From assembly GCA_040954595.2 (NCBI GenBank), contig CM082592.2, positions 11,656,001 through 11,720,000 on the forward strand: a stretch of 64,000 bases of DNA, written 5' to 3'. How positions within the stretch are numbered: position 1 is the stretch's first letter; the number at the start of each line of letters is the position of its first letter. Below, one piece after another: positions 51,501 to 63,962 of the stretch. The translations under genes and the position numbers were made by a program. This stretch comes from Balanoglossus misakiensis. Its lineage: Eukaryota; Hemichordata. The notes below the pieces were generated by a model. The model had not been told where the DNA came from and did no database searches. It saw only the letters and a program-made list of their open reading frames with translations.

Positions 51501-54500
51501 TGTTGTGATATTTGCATTTGTGCGAATGAAGACCCCTGCCTGCGAGTGAACCTTTCAACGATACTTGCTAGAAATGAATATTTTATGATAAAATGCACAC
51601 AAAGATGAAAGTAGCCCATTTTCCAGTAAGAGGGTCATATAGGTTATAAAGATATGTAAAGTCCAACTATATGACAAACATCCCCCTTCAAAGACAATTG
51701 AAGTCATCTTTATTTAAGGATCCTTTTGGGGATTTTAGTTGGAAAATAATTTCTTGGAACCAAACTATCTGGTCTCAATTTTGTCGTACCCATGGTGACG
51801 ATTAGTATTCAATTTAAAGAGCAGAATAAATTGCCTCAGAAAATGTCATGGTTACGACGAAGCCACCTGAGTTTCTCTTCAAGGATAATTATGCAAGACA
51901 TCAACTAGATAATAAAGAAGTGCCATTTTGAACTCTAAGGAGGAATATTTCCCAAGATCTGCCAGTTTGGGATGAATATCCATCGACGCACACATATCGG
52001 AAATGAAAGTTGCTGAGAAATAATTGCTCTCTGAGGGAAGTGCATTCCAGATGCCTTAATCAGTAGTGATAAAACTCTGTCCGGTGCAGATACTGTGCAG
52101 GGTTTTTCACCACTATAGTGATAAGTCTGGCAACATTTCTCATCTGATAGTGAGTTTTATATGTCAGTGAATTTCCACTCATAAATATCAATGTGATAAA
52201 ACTGCCAAAGAGATAAAACTGCCAAAGATTTCTGCAGAGAAGTAATCTTGTGTTCAAGCACCCTGTCACGAACCAAGAAGGGTACCTGCATGCTACCAAC
52301 AACAAGTTTCTATTTATATTGCAAGGACCTTGTCAGTCTTTTGATACCTGGTATTGATACGATGGAGAATAAGAGCTTATTGATTTGCTGTATCGATGTC
52401 AAGTAAATATGGCATTTGGAATCAATACTGATTGATTTTATTGACTCTTTGATAATTAAAAGTGCCACCATCAATGATAACATAATTAATCAGCTTTTCA
52501 AATTACATGCTGAATTCTATCCTTTGGAGAGTTATTAAAAGTTATATCAAATGTGAAAGTTGAGGCCACAATCTTCAGTGAATATGTTTGATGCAATCAT
52601 ACAGTCATGCTAAATTTCATAACCTGCTCGAATCTGACATTAATACTGAGTAAGATATGCAAACAAACAGGCAGATGGCCGGCAGGTACAACTGAATCCA
52701 GAATCATCCCAAATTGGGTGTTTTTTAACATTATTGCACAAAATGGATGCAAACGCATTTATTGACTATTGATTGAAAAGAATTGACAGATTGAAATGGA
52801 AACTCTGAGATACTGATTGACGTTCTATTCATCAAAGTATGTGCGTTTAAATGATAGCAACTGAGGTTTGCCAACAATGCCGGTAGAATTAAGATAAATT
52901 CAGAATTGGCAGTTGCTATGGTTACTCTACAGTCATCACATCAAATGTTCCAATAAAGTTGAATACAAAACAAGGTCAGTGGAAGTTTGATAGTACTGCA
53001 TCCAATTACCAGAGAATAAGTGTCTATTATCCAAAATGTTGGCGGTTTTCTTATTTGCTTCCTGTTTTTCCACTTTTTGCTTTTTCTCATGGTTTCTGTT
53101 CCTTGCGGTTTAGTATAAGAGTCATTGACCTGTCTCCCTTTACAGTGGCACACTGGGAAAGCCAATTCAACAACCATTTTCAACAGAACAAAAGACGAAC
53201 AATCGGAACCCAGAAATTTGATCAGTACTGTGTATATTTACAATGTAGGCATTCTTTGTTTGTCCTCGGATTCTTTAGGGTTTTCCAGCAAACTAGCTAC
53301 TGTATAGGCAGCATATTTATTTTCAAATGTAGAACTCCAAAAAATAGCTTGAACACCCCGGAACATCACAGAGAAAAATGCAAGGTTTGAGAGGGGGGGG
53401 GGGGGGGGGTTCCCTCGCCTACTGTACACATTATTGAGATTAAAGCTCTCAGAAAACAATATGCAAACGATGAAGTTACAGGTGTACAATTGTAATGGAA
53501 TTCCAAATGACCTCCATTCCATAATTAGCTTGATCTATAGACAAACCTTTGTTGATATTGTCTGCACCAGTGAACTTTGAAGGACAACTGGTTTCAGCAA
53601 ATCAACATAAAACTGTAATCACACGTTTCCATCTGTACTTTTGTCCTTCAATCCACTCCAAAAATTGGCTATGTTCCATACCGGTACATCACAACATGAA
53701 TAATTATGTTAGAAGCATAGAAGTTTAATGAATTGAGCAGAACTAACATATACATTGTAGCTGCCCTGAGGGCAGACCATGAGGCCACGGATTCTTAAAA
53801 TGTGAATATGAAGTACACATCTGCCCGATCTGCACTGTATACTAGTATATCATTGTAGGCATGGCAACAGTACAGTCCTGAATGACAGCTGATTATTCAG
53901 CATCTGTTTTGATTATGAAAAATAATATCTGAAATGTCAAACGTTGGTGATTTTGGCCCCATGTCTCATGAAAATCGCAGACACTCAGTCTGGGTCTGTG
54001 AATCCTTCTCCCAGAAGGGATTACTTGCTCATCAGGAAAGATAGAAGTATAGTGCTCGGAAGTTACAGGTAGACGTATCCAGTTCAGAATGACAATATAT
54101 ACTATCTGCAGATGAAAGTGGATTAAAACTGTGAAGCATGACCTCTCTGTGTGGATTCTCATCACAGACTGTGGCTGAAATTCGATTCTCCCAGTATGAG
54201 AAACCTATCTGATTCTCATTTACTCTATCCAATCTTTCTTGGAAAACAATAGGGCTCACCCCAAATGAAAGCATTGGGGAAAAAGATGCTGTGTTTTTTG
54301 CATGTGACAGAGGCCTTCACCCTTCAGGGAACTGCAGAGAAATGTTCAGCTGGGTTTTTTTTCTTCTTGCGATCTTGTGATAAGAACCAGCGGCAACAAG
54401 GCACTGCTCTCTTCAGCTCGGTGATAAAATTTTACTTGCACTTATTCCCTGATGTTGATATTAAAATGGATACCTATAAACTATATGGATGCTAAGAATT

Positions 54501-57500
54501 TTTCTCCAGCCGAGATTTGTATGTATGTCCAGAATTTAACAATGAGTGCTTAAATTGAATGTGTAGTTTTCCAACTCTGCTTGAAAGCTTTTATGTGGCC
54601 ATTATGTCTACTTAGTGAATATAGATACTTGAAGATTTCTTCTAAGATTTGAATATTCTAAACACATAAAAGGTGTTCAAACTTTTATGTACACCATGGT
54701 ATCCTGCAAAAAGTCAAACAAATTAGTGTTTTATAATGGTGTGTTTGTTAGAACACTATTTTGGTGTAACTTTGGATGAATTTGTGAGTTTTTAAGTCAC
54801 GCCATGATGCTACCAAAATTGTTCATGATGTAAATGAATGTTGCAGTTTAATTGTTATATTTCATCAATGAGAACTGTATCAGCCCTATCTCCAGGGTTG
54901 ATTTGCATGCTGCTGTTCGAGGTACATTATTTAACTTCTCTCTAATAAAAAAAAAACGTGTATTCTCATTTCAGAATCAGATTCCAGTAATGATGGCAAT
55001 ATGGGGAAAATAGTTCTTTTGTCAGACTCTGGGAATAGATGTGATATTCAATGTACCGCATTACTTTGTAAGAATTATGTGTGTCTTGATTGTTGTATTA
55101 AAGGTAAAGAATTCAGATCCCTCAGATCCCTTTTTGTTTGTGAAAGTTACCCACTAGGCATTTATTCCACTCACAAAATATTTCATCAATGCAACCATTG
55201 AAATTTAGCACCAATGTTTCTAATCAAAAGATGTTCCAGTATAAAGTGTCTGAATACCCGTGTGCCCCTCTTAATCTTGCTGAGATAGTTATGCCGTCAG
55301 CGATGTGTTGAAGACTCCAGGAACAGTAATTTGCACAGTGCATCGTCACGGTTTAACACTCTCACTCAGGATTGAGTGCAAGTTGCCGACTCGACCTAAA
55401 CCTGTTACTATGGATCCTGTTCAGTTGAAAATCTTGGAGAGGACACTTACCAGCCATCGAGAAAATCTTCAGTTCAAATTGGTGCATTGCAGAGCGTCTC
55501 CCAGCATAAGAAAAACAGTGTGGATATCTTCCACATGATGAATTCCTTCTGTCTCAATACAGCAGTCATAATTATTCCAGCTTTTAGAGCTTTTATTTTA
55601 GGAAAGGATACAATATTTCCTAATAGTAGAACAAGACACACAAAACAGAAGTTGCACAAAGTGACAGCTGTGTCTCAATATATAAGTTCTCTAAATCTTG
55701 GCGTTTTCTTTTCAGAATCTACTGTCAGATGCAGTTGTTATCTGTGATCTTGAACAGATGCAAAATACTTGTCCTCAGTTGGTCATCCAATGAATTTTCA
55801 TCAGTCAATCGTGCCAGCGATCTCCTGCAGCTTGATGCTAACAGTAAAAAAAATGTATTCCCAATTCACTTGTGAAAGGGTTTGCCAGACTAAATGTTAG
55901 CTGTAATTGTTAATTTAGCTCAGCTGTTCAGGATAGACAGAACACTTTATCTTAATTATTGTAATGGGTTGTCCACAATGAGTTCAAAGTCAATACATTA
56001 AAGTGTCAGGCAGTTCAGTGAAATCCCTATGACAAATCGTATATCAAGTTGTTTCATAGTTGAGTCACGAAGTTAGACTACTGATGTTGAAGGTTGCACT
56101 TCACGAATGATAATCCCGTATTGCTTTGAAAGGTATAATCAGTGTGACGGATCAACCAGCATCTATCCAATTAGCCAATCTGACAAAACACTCGGGTTGT
56201 GAACTTAGGTGACCTGCTTGTTTGTTGGCTGTCTCAGCTGTCCTGAGATGTGTGAGGTCTTCGAAGCTGGCGTTTTGTGAAGCTTCCGAAATGTTAGAAA
56301 AACCTTGGTAGCGAAAATTTGCAACCACATCTCACAGAGATAGTCTGTTCACATACTCTAAAGCACCCAGTCACATCTTGCAAATAAAATGTATTTACCA
56401 TAAATACAGAAGATTTAGTTCCAAGTCATAAAAACCACTAATTTACTGCTGACAAGTGGCCCTGCTCATTCAAATCCATAAAAGAACAAACTAGAGCGGC
56501 TGGCATGAAATTTTATTTCTGTTCGTGGGGTTTGAAACAGATGTGATAAATCTACTGTTGAAGCTGGTGATAAATTACAATTCTTTACTATCAATCACGT
56601 GATCTGGCAATGCGTCACATGGCGCAGTCATTTCCAGATGACGGGCAAGCAATATTTCGGCATCCAGTAAAAGTTTTTCCGAGTATGTTTTTACTTTAGA
56701 ACCGCCAAACACATAACATGTATCGGGTATGTTGTCTCATCAGCCTCATTGCATTTCGTCTGCACAGTCTTTGTCTGCACCACGTAAGTCCACGTTGCTG
56801 AAGTTGCCCGTCATCTGGAAATTTGAATGCGAACGTAACTGCCACCTGAACGCGTTTGACGTCATTTGATAGCGAAGAATTGCTATATTTACAGCGTAGA
56901 TTTTTCACATGTATGCTCCATTAGGTTCTGTTTAGGACACACAACATTTGATGATGGGAATAAACTCTATCTTCACCTGGCATCATGGTCTCTTTGCTCT
57001 CCGAGACTCAGTAGTCGAGCTAAACGACTCATGCGAACAGATAAAAAATAATCTCTAGCTATGGGTAGATGTGAGACTTTGGTTTTAACCTATACGCACA
57101 TGGTTGATGTGAATTGTGGTTGTCAAAAGCATCAGGAGACCGTACGCCACTTGAATTTTAATTAAATATGTACATGTATAATTATATTACACAACAAAAT
57201 CAGTTCAATATTACAATATAGGTCATTTTGCCATTCTATTTCACATGTAATGAATTCCAGAATCAGAATCCCCAATTTTGTAATCCTTTGTGAGGTCTCA
57301 TACCAATCAATTCAGTGACCAGAAACACAAAAAGCATGATCCGACTTCTTGTAATATTGCCAGAAGCACGTTTTGTGATTTGGAGCAGAAAATGGCAAGA
57401 GGCGTAACGGTCTTCTGTATCAATATTTACCTCTGGCGTGCACACACTGTACTTAAATCAGAAATCATATGCTTTGAGGCATCATAAATCCCAGGAGATT

Positions 57501-60500
57501 CTTTTTCCTGAATTGGCAAAATCTCTTTGTGCCCTGAACTAGCTGTGAAACACAGAATTCTTCTTGCCAGTTTTGTTACTTATCTTTTTCCCATAGAAAC
57601 CATAATAGAACAGCACATTGCAGTATTCTTTCCCGATCGAATCATCTCAAGAAAATTAATTTCAAAGAGGAATGGCCTTAATATGTTGCTCAATGGTGTT
57701 CATTTAACAAGGAAATCCATTCTCGAAATACCCAAAAAATGATTGGCTATTAATCAGTAAAGCAAAAGTCGGAGCTACAAAGATAGCATAGAGCATGCAT
57801 GTCAGTTTTGAATAAATAGCGCAGGAGTTTGGAATGATGGAGTTCACTCGGGGATACAACAGAAAGTTCTCTGACTGACCCTTTTTGGATGAGATGAGAG
57901 AACCCTGTAATAGGAGTCTTTTTAGGTGATTACCTCAGATAATTGAAAGTATATACAATTACACGTGCATCGTATTACCTGTACTGCCATTTTGATCAAT
58001 TTGATAGTCATTCTGCTCTTGTTTGCCCTTTTTTCTTTCGTTTTGTTGGCTAATGACTAGAATATCATGAATGTAAGAATGTCAGCCAGCCATTACTGTC
58101 AGACGTTAGATGTTTAGATGAAATTGTTGATCACCATGGAATCCTCAGTGGTTAAAGACAATATCTATTCGCAGATCTTTCATGCCCTAATGCTCAAATC
58201 AGAGGCAGTGTTTTAAAGAGCCATCTGGTATCTTTTGTCTTTTTTTTCTAATGGAAATTTTGTTTGTTGCAGCAGCCTTCAATGCCTCTTCAAAGGTTCA
58301 GTGATAATATAGTCCATGAATGTGTGCAGTTATATTTTGGCGATGTTCCGAGAACGCCACATCTTTGCGTGTTCGCTCAAGGAGTACTCCTACTTAACAG
58401 AGACATAGCAGAGACAACCCCTGTGATGTTGATTACAAAGTGGCTATCTTGTCCAGTAATTGAATTGGACGGTGCAACTCAAGGTTCATTACACTGTGAT
58501 TGTTTGGAGGATGAATACACCATTTCCCCATTTCCGAGGGAAAGTGACACACAACTGTCTTTATTGCTTTATTTGTGACAGGACTGCACATTTTAGGGTG
58601 CATTGTACTCTGAGCTGCTTTCATGCAGATTTTTCCGTTCACGAGATAGCATCTCAGTAATCATCTAATGATGGATATTAATCCCCTCTCGAATTTTGAC
58701 CTGCATGTTTCACAATGTGAGAGTGAAATTCTGCTGATAGAAAGAAGATATTTAGGTCATGCGGCCACAGCGCGAGCATGTGCTCACATGCTGTGTGCTC
58801 TTTATACACAGGTTCCATACATATTTCAGATCGGTATTGGCAACATCACGGGATAGCATTTGTAGCACGCGTCATAATGGCAGCTGTCGACACGATGTAG
58901 TGTTGGCATTTCAGCTAATCTGACAAGTTAGATGAAACGGAAAGATTCACAGGTGTAATCAAAGTGCGATAGTGTCAGTTTTGATCAGCGAAGAGTTGCA
59001 GCTAATGTTGTACTCAAGCAGTAAGGGTCATTGGATATGGCAATGTGGATCACCATTCAAACATGTAGCATGTCATTAGGTCTGGCAGTCGAATGTGTAG
59101 ATATGGCAACAGAGCAGTGGGGTAAAGTCACTGTCCATGGTTTCATTTCAACGAAAATCAAAAGTTCTCAAATTGTTTACAGCAAGAGTGAAATTTGGTG
59201 ACCAGGTCTATATTTAAAACCATTGTAATATTTGTTGAATTAACTCATCCATGATTGTTTGGATTGCTTATAACCAAAGAATTTATTTTTCATTGAATTG
59301 GAGTTTTCTTTCAGCCAAGGCCTGCATAATAAACGTCCAAGAACATGCTGCTGTATATATCTTATGTGAATATAACAGCTGTATGTCAGCTAGAGTTCAA
59401 TGCATTGTGCACGCTGCTTGAAGAATTGTAAAACTAACAACCCATGAAGCAATGATGTACTGCCTCATAAAGACCCAGCCAACATATTTAATGGAAAAAC
59501 AAGTTTAATACACGTATGAAGTATAAATAATAGATTGGTTCTATTTGCAAAGTTCCCAATTTAGACATTCAAAGTACGTGTATATCATCATATCCATAAA
59601 TTTAGATATCTGTCATGGAAATGGATGATGTTGAGTGTCTTGTTTAGCCTGTGGCTAATTTATATTAAAATTTCATTGAGATCATAATGTTTCTGCAACA
59701 TACAACGTTCCTGTTGAAGTTATATTGAAGTAGCTGGCACACATAAATCAGGACTATACATGTCCAGCATTGAGTTGATAATTGAGGGAACTCACAGGCT
59801 CCTGATCACCCCAAGGTTTCACAGCAGAAAAATAAAAACCACAATGTAGAGCTGGAACAATCATCATCAGAGTGGTCCTGTCCCAAATGTGTGATTCCAA
59901 TAATGTACTCTTCAAAAATAGAAAAACATGTATAGTGTTTTGAAAGCAACCAAAAATAGAATTAGGACAGCCAATGTCATTGTAACAGTCGATCCCTGCT
60001 CTTTTTTACATCTCAGATTTTTTTTACTTTCATGATTATTTTCATATAAATTACTGCCAATATTTCGTTTAAAATAATTGTATAACTTTTGTAAGATTAC
60101 GTCAAATCTGCTGTTGTGAAAATTGTTCACTCATGCATTGCAATTGTTGTGCGTGCGTAAAAGTATCACTTAAATTTCATGATATCAGAATTTCTTCCGT
60201 AAAACCCAGTGAAGTGGAAAAGCCATGGTGTATCAATTTTTACACTTTTGTCAGAATGAATCCCGGGTAATGGAACTCAACTACAGATGGCTGATATGCC
60301 TGCAGCTTTTGACGTTTCTGACTGTCTTCACGTTCAGGGGTTTTCATCCTTAAGTTTCATACGCAGAATGAATTACAGCAGTGAAATATCTTTTTGAATG
60401 ATGTTCGGCAAGATACATCACAGGACAAAAAAAATCAGCACCTCCTTGCCACTTAACGTGCCATTCCTTGATCTTCTTTGTCACCAGACATTGAAAATAA

Positions 60501-61996
60501 AATTTTGAAATATCACGAGTACAAAACACCTGAGATCTTTTTAATCTCGATTTTCTAAGCATCTTCATCGTTTCCCTCTTTTATGTTCGACTCCTCCTGG
60601 TGATATTGTTCTCTGAACGCTCTTTTGAGCTTCCACAGGGAGAAAACTCTTTGTAAGTGTTCTCCTTCCCACTGAAAGTTGTAATTTCCGGCATTGACAA
60701 AAGCATCTTTGACAAGGACTCTCAGAAAGGCATGAAAAAAGTCACCCACCTATGAGCAGTTATTCGTGATCAGAACAAAAATCTGTAGGCGACGTCGTGT
60801 TGGCGAATTACTTCCTTTGAAGTCACTTGCTGTAATGGTACATTTCTTACTGCAGGCCTCTAGAATTACTTCCAGGGATTTGGCTTTTTGAAAATCCGTT
60901 TCTGTCTGTTTCTGTCCAGTATGAGGTTCTGGAGAGACATGTTTTGAATTTGCTTCTCCTGTGCAAGTAGTAAAATCCATATTAAAAAGAGACGATGGAA
61001 AAGTTTTGATTGCAATTCGGTTTTTTTTAAGTTCTCACTTATAATGGATTTTATTTTAATTTTATTGATGTGAACTCTTATGTTGCCTTTTTGCATTTTA
61101 GTCTTGCAGAGTCTGGGTTTCCTGTGCAGCTTTTACCGGAAGTGAAAACACCTGGTTCAGTGGCTGGCCACCTGGAGTCCACCTGGTATGGTATACCGCA
61201 GGGTATCCCTGTAGGGGCTGCATTGGGTGACATGCAGTGTTCCATTCTGCCAAGTCTACAGTCTGAGACAGATGCAGGTTAGTGCCTTATGAGTGAAATC
61301 CAGAAACAATGTCTCCAGTGAATCACACTCTTTTATACACAGATAGTTCACAAGACTGAATGAATTTCTGAGATGCATCTTTGTTTCTTGTTCACAGTTC
61401 TCAACATCAGCACATCAGCTCAGCTGTCATTCAAGATGCCACAGAATTTCACCCCACCGGAATCTGAACCAGGATCGGCCATAGAATACTTCCCATACTT
61501 TAACAACAGCTACTTGGCTGTTGCCGCGGCTCTCACGGGTGGCAACGTCATGGCAACGCTGGTCAAGATGCTACAGCAGTGGATGCACGATCTTGGGCAC
61601 GGAATACCACAGACGGATATCTACAATAAACTGCTGACCAGTGCGCAAGAAACTGATGACTGTGACCTTGTCATTTCGCCTACCATATTCGGTGAGCGGC
61701 ACTTGCCAAGTCAGCGAGCATCAGTAATGAATGTCACAGCAGAAAACGTCAGCCTAGGCCACCTGGGCAGGGCTGTGTGTCGCGGAATCATATTGAACCT
61801 CCACAATATGATGTCCAGAGACTTTTTAGTCAAATCCGGAGTGACGAGAATTATTGGAAGTGGGAGCGCTCTGACGAGAAACAAAGTCTTGCAGCAAGAA
61901 ATCGAGCATGTCTTCAAACTTCCAGTGTTATACGGAAATGGTGGGGATGCTGCAGTTGGAGCTGCACTCGCGAGAACTATGAAGTTTACAGAGTGA
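45501..61996 (+). CDS. SHPK: SHPK, sedoheptulokinase (FGGY carbohydrate kinase)
   Basis: Three coding exons, 45501-46135, 61102-61277 and 61398-61996, join in phase to 469 residues (human about 478). SHPK phosphorylates sedoheptulose to sedoheptulose-7-phosphate with ATP, feeding the non-oxidative pentose phosphate pathway in the cytosol. The N-terminal FGGY phosphate loop is GIDLGTTSVKAAIID (about residues 16-30), followed by GISGQMHG and the family-typical TWQDQRC. The conserved GCATLFWL and NAASWGYFDT blocks close exon 1. The C-terminal half has NISTSAQLSF, PYFNNSYLAVAAALTGGN, GSGSALTRN and GGDAAVGAAL, which holds the probable catalytic Asp. The choice of ATG 45501 gives MSSAEMNFAS; a second in-frame Met follows five codons later. 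Intron 1 is 14966 bases, far larger than any other in the window. Human SHPK has more exons. Confidence 0.97.
47171..47183. repeat. Poly-C tract (about 13)
   Basis: A run of C residues in the SHPK intron. Run length may be inexact. Confidence 0.7.
47309..47328. repeat. Poly-C tract (about 20)
   Basis: A longer C run 126 bases after the previous one. Together they make a local cluster of C homopolymers. Confidence 0.75.
49262..49377. promoter_or_regulatory. Candidate enhancer with clustered homeodomain sites
   Basis: Within about 115 bases lie TGATTAAACG, GATAAATCAATTATTG, TTTTATGGGCG, CGTAATTAGATGG and TCATCAATTAAAA. These include TAAT cores, a Pbx/Meis-like ATCAATTA and a Cdx/posterior-Hox-like TTTTATGG. 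The density is higher than in flanking intron sequence by eye. Function is inferred, not shown, and AT-rich DNA can produce such cores by chance. Confidence 0.3.
52195..52228. repeat. 17-bp perfect tandem duplication
   Basis: GATAAAACTGCCAAAGA occurs twice in direct succession (52195-52211 and 52212-52228). It is a small recent duplication in the SHPK intron. Confidence 0.85.
53393..53409. repeat. Poly-G tract (about 17)
   Basis: A G homopolymer in the SHPK intron, similar to the one at 17472-17482 in RBM19. Length uncertain. Confidence 0.7.
60555..60980 (-). pseudogene. Possible minus-strand coding remnant in SHPK intron
   Basis: A single minus-strand frame runs from an ATG at 60980 to a stop at 60555 and is broken by one in-frame TAG at 60750-60752. 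The two halves (about 76 and 64 codons) have mixed, protein-like composition: the first is polar and Lys/Glu/Thr-rich, the second reads FFHAFLRVLVKDAFVN then FSLWKLKRAF then an acidic tail. The second half begins just after a TAG that could also be a splice acceptor. I do not recognise a family. It may be a nested gene, a decayed one, or chance. Confidence 0.2.
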
Positions 61997-63080
61997 GACT
62001 TAATATTAAACCTAGTCCATCCCCTTCAATGGTACTGTCTGAGTTACAGTACAATTTGACAAGGTCCAGTCAAGCCAATCAGTATTCAATCTCCCTGGCT
62101 TTTCTCATCTGTAAATTTACGATGCTTGTGTGTGTAAATTTTCCAAGTGCGTCTATGGACATAAAAAATCCCCAGGTCTTACTATACTATAAGCTTTATA
62201 TGACTAAGACAGTCTGCAGCGATTGAAAATCTTGACATTTTTGAGAAGTCAAAACATTGGTGTAATGTTCAAAGAGCCAGACGTATATAGCTCCAAATCT
62301 CAAAACATCCATTAAATAATTAATGAACATACATTTTCTGATGTTCATAATTTTCCAAATTTTCTTGTAATTTACAATTGTTACATGCACCAGTAAATAA
62401 GTGTACAGCCAGTTATCAAATAACAATTTATGGATTTTTTCTAAGTGATTTACACTAATATTATTATTTTTCTAACTCAGTAGTATTTCATATGATACCT
62501 GAGAAACAGTTAAGTTGAACGATCTACATGTAGGTGGTAGGTCAGTGGAAATGTACGGTACAGCCAACCAAACTTTCGAGACGAAAGTTAACACTGTGTG
62601 AGAAGAGCCATTGGCTCAACAGTTTATCGAGGTTAAATAATCCATGTTTTCTTGTGTGAATTATTTTATTAGATATACCATTGAAATCACCTTGTGTGTG
62701 TTTGCAGTGAATTTCTGTCATTCTTGTTAAAACCCAACATATTGAAGTTTCAGCTCCTTAACAAGCGCAGTGTTTTCTTTGGCTCAAAACATTGCATCAT
62801 TATTTTTTGGTAATTTATAGCTGATATAAAAATGTGAAATTTGTGATATTCTTGACATTTTCTTCACGAGGACTTTATTTTGTACATTTTTCTAATATCA
62901 AATGTGTGCTTTTTCTCAGGCGTTTGAATATTACTCATACAAAGAAAGTTGTCAAAAATGTAAAAAAGATTCATTTTTATTGACTATGATTTAATATTTC
63001 ACAACTTCAATATACATAATGGAAATATGCATTCAGGAGTGTTTGGTCATCTCTTTGATTGGGTGAGAGTGATGAATAAA
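61997..63080 (+). other. SHPK 3' UTR and downstream
   Basis: No further coding is visible. An AATAAA at 63075-63080 could end a 1.1-kb SHPK 3' UTR. The DNA is AT-rich. It meets the opposing transcript whose poly(A) signal is at 63111-63116, so the two 3' ends are nearly touching. Confidence 0.5.
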
Positions 63081-63110
63081 AAATGACCACAGTTTGTAAA
63101 ATTTAAAACT

Positions 63111-63116
63111 TTTATT
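63111..63116 (-). terminator. Poly(A) signal of minus-strand gene at right edge
   Basis: TTTATT on the plus strand gives AATAAA on the minus strand, about 155 bases past the stop codon at 63272-63274. Confidence 0.5.
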
Positions 63117-63271
63117 TGTTAATGTCTATAAATAATCCACATTTCACAAAGATGAAAGGAATTGAAGTGGTAACATCATATCCACAGCAAACTTATTGTT
63201 CATTACACTTGTCTATAGAGGGCGCCATTAGATGTACATTACATGTAGATTTGAGACACACCAGTCCAAAT

Positions 63272-63474
63272 TCATGTACACTGTTGTGAAGTGATCTCTA
63301 CGGCAATCCTCTCCTGATCTCCCATCACTAGTATGTACAATCTACAGATTCTTGTAGTTCTACCCTCACAGCTTGGTTCCACTTGTGTGAAAAGAACTTG
63401 GAGTTGTCCACTTGTAAATGAGTTTCCCAAATTAGTTTTAGTCCTTGTTACCAGTTCTGCTGAGCTGTAAAAAA
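63272..63474 (-). CDS. Terminal coding exon of unidentified gene (partial)
   Basis: A long pyrimidine tract and ACAG acceptor (minus strand) precede 63474. From there a frame reads SAELVTRTKTNLGNSFTSGQ, then a stretch with VEPSCEGRTTRICRLYILVM, to a TGA at 63274-63272, with a poly(A) signal downstream. Acceptor, open frame, stop and poly(A) signal together support a real last exon. Entry is in phase 2. I do not recognise the family. Confidence 0.45.
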
Positions 63475-63792
63475 GAATCAAAGCAACATTAATGGTGTAC
63501 TTTCTTTATAGGTAAACCACAACGTTGTTCATTTGATATTAATCAAATAGTCGTAAATTATCTAACTCTACAGCTGTACTTGATGCCAGATGGTGACAGA
63601 AAGTACTTACATGCTGTGGTTCAGCCCAGATGATGTGTGTGTGTCAGATCAATGATCGATGTGATATAGGGAGGAAAGAGAAATACTACAGGTTAGTCTA
63701 GTATTAATTTTTGCATTCACAAGTAAATTCTAATGGCTTCTGATCAATCCTGCAAATTTGCTGCCAACATTGGGTCCTAAACCCAGGCCTAC

Positions 63793-63842
63793 CTTAATAA
63801 TATCAACCCAATCCCAGCCTCTTGGCCTTTCACCTTTGTGAT
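63793..63842 (-). CDS. Possible penultimate exon of the same gene
   Basis: A strong acceptor (TTTTTTTTCCCTGCAG) and a donor (GTAGGC) enclose 50 bases. Entered in phase 0 it exits in phase 2, which suits the terminal exon at 63474. Entered in phase 1 it reads DHKGERPRGWDWVDIIK, which looks more like conserved protein but would not join the terminal exon directly. Unresolved. Confidence 0.3.
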
Positions 63843-63962
63843 CTGCAGGGAAAAAAAGAGATGAAAAATTATTCAGATTGTATATGCATTGTAGTGTTTG
63901 CTTTTCCTGTTTCTGGATGGTCTGATAGTCATCTGATGGGGAGATTTCTGCAGGTATCTTAC

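Larger units (their letters stand above)
46136..61101 (+). other. SHPK: Giant first intron of SHPK (15 kb)
   Basis: Donor GTAAGT after GAGCT and acceptor TTTTAG before TCTTGCAGAG bound the intron. It holds homopolymer tracts, a 17-base tandem duplication, decayed repeat fragments, a homeodomain-site-rich block and one weak minus-strand coding candidate near its 3' end (listed separately). The open frames at 52959-53390 and 58264-58578 look like chance frames; no family is recognisable. Otherwise I see nothing definite. Confidence 0.8.

Noticed and set aside
52959-53390. 143-codon frame in the SHPK intron
   Set aside because: No family and Phe/Cys-rich random composition ending by a poly-G tract.
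58264-58578. 104-codon frame in the SHPK intron after a pyrimidine-rich stretch
   Set aside because: It looked like an extra exon, but SHPK is complete without it and the sequence has no match to the kinase family.
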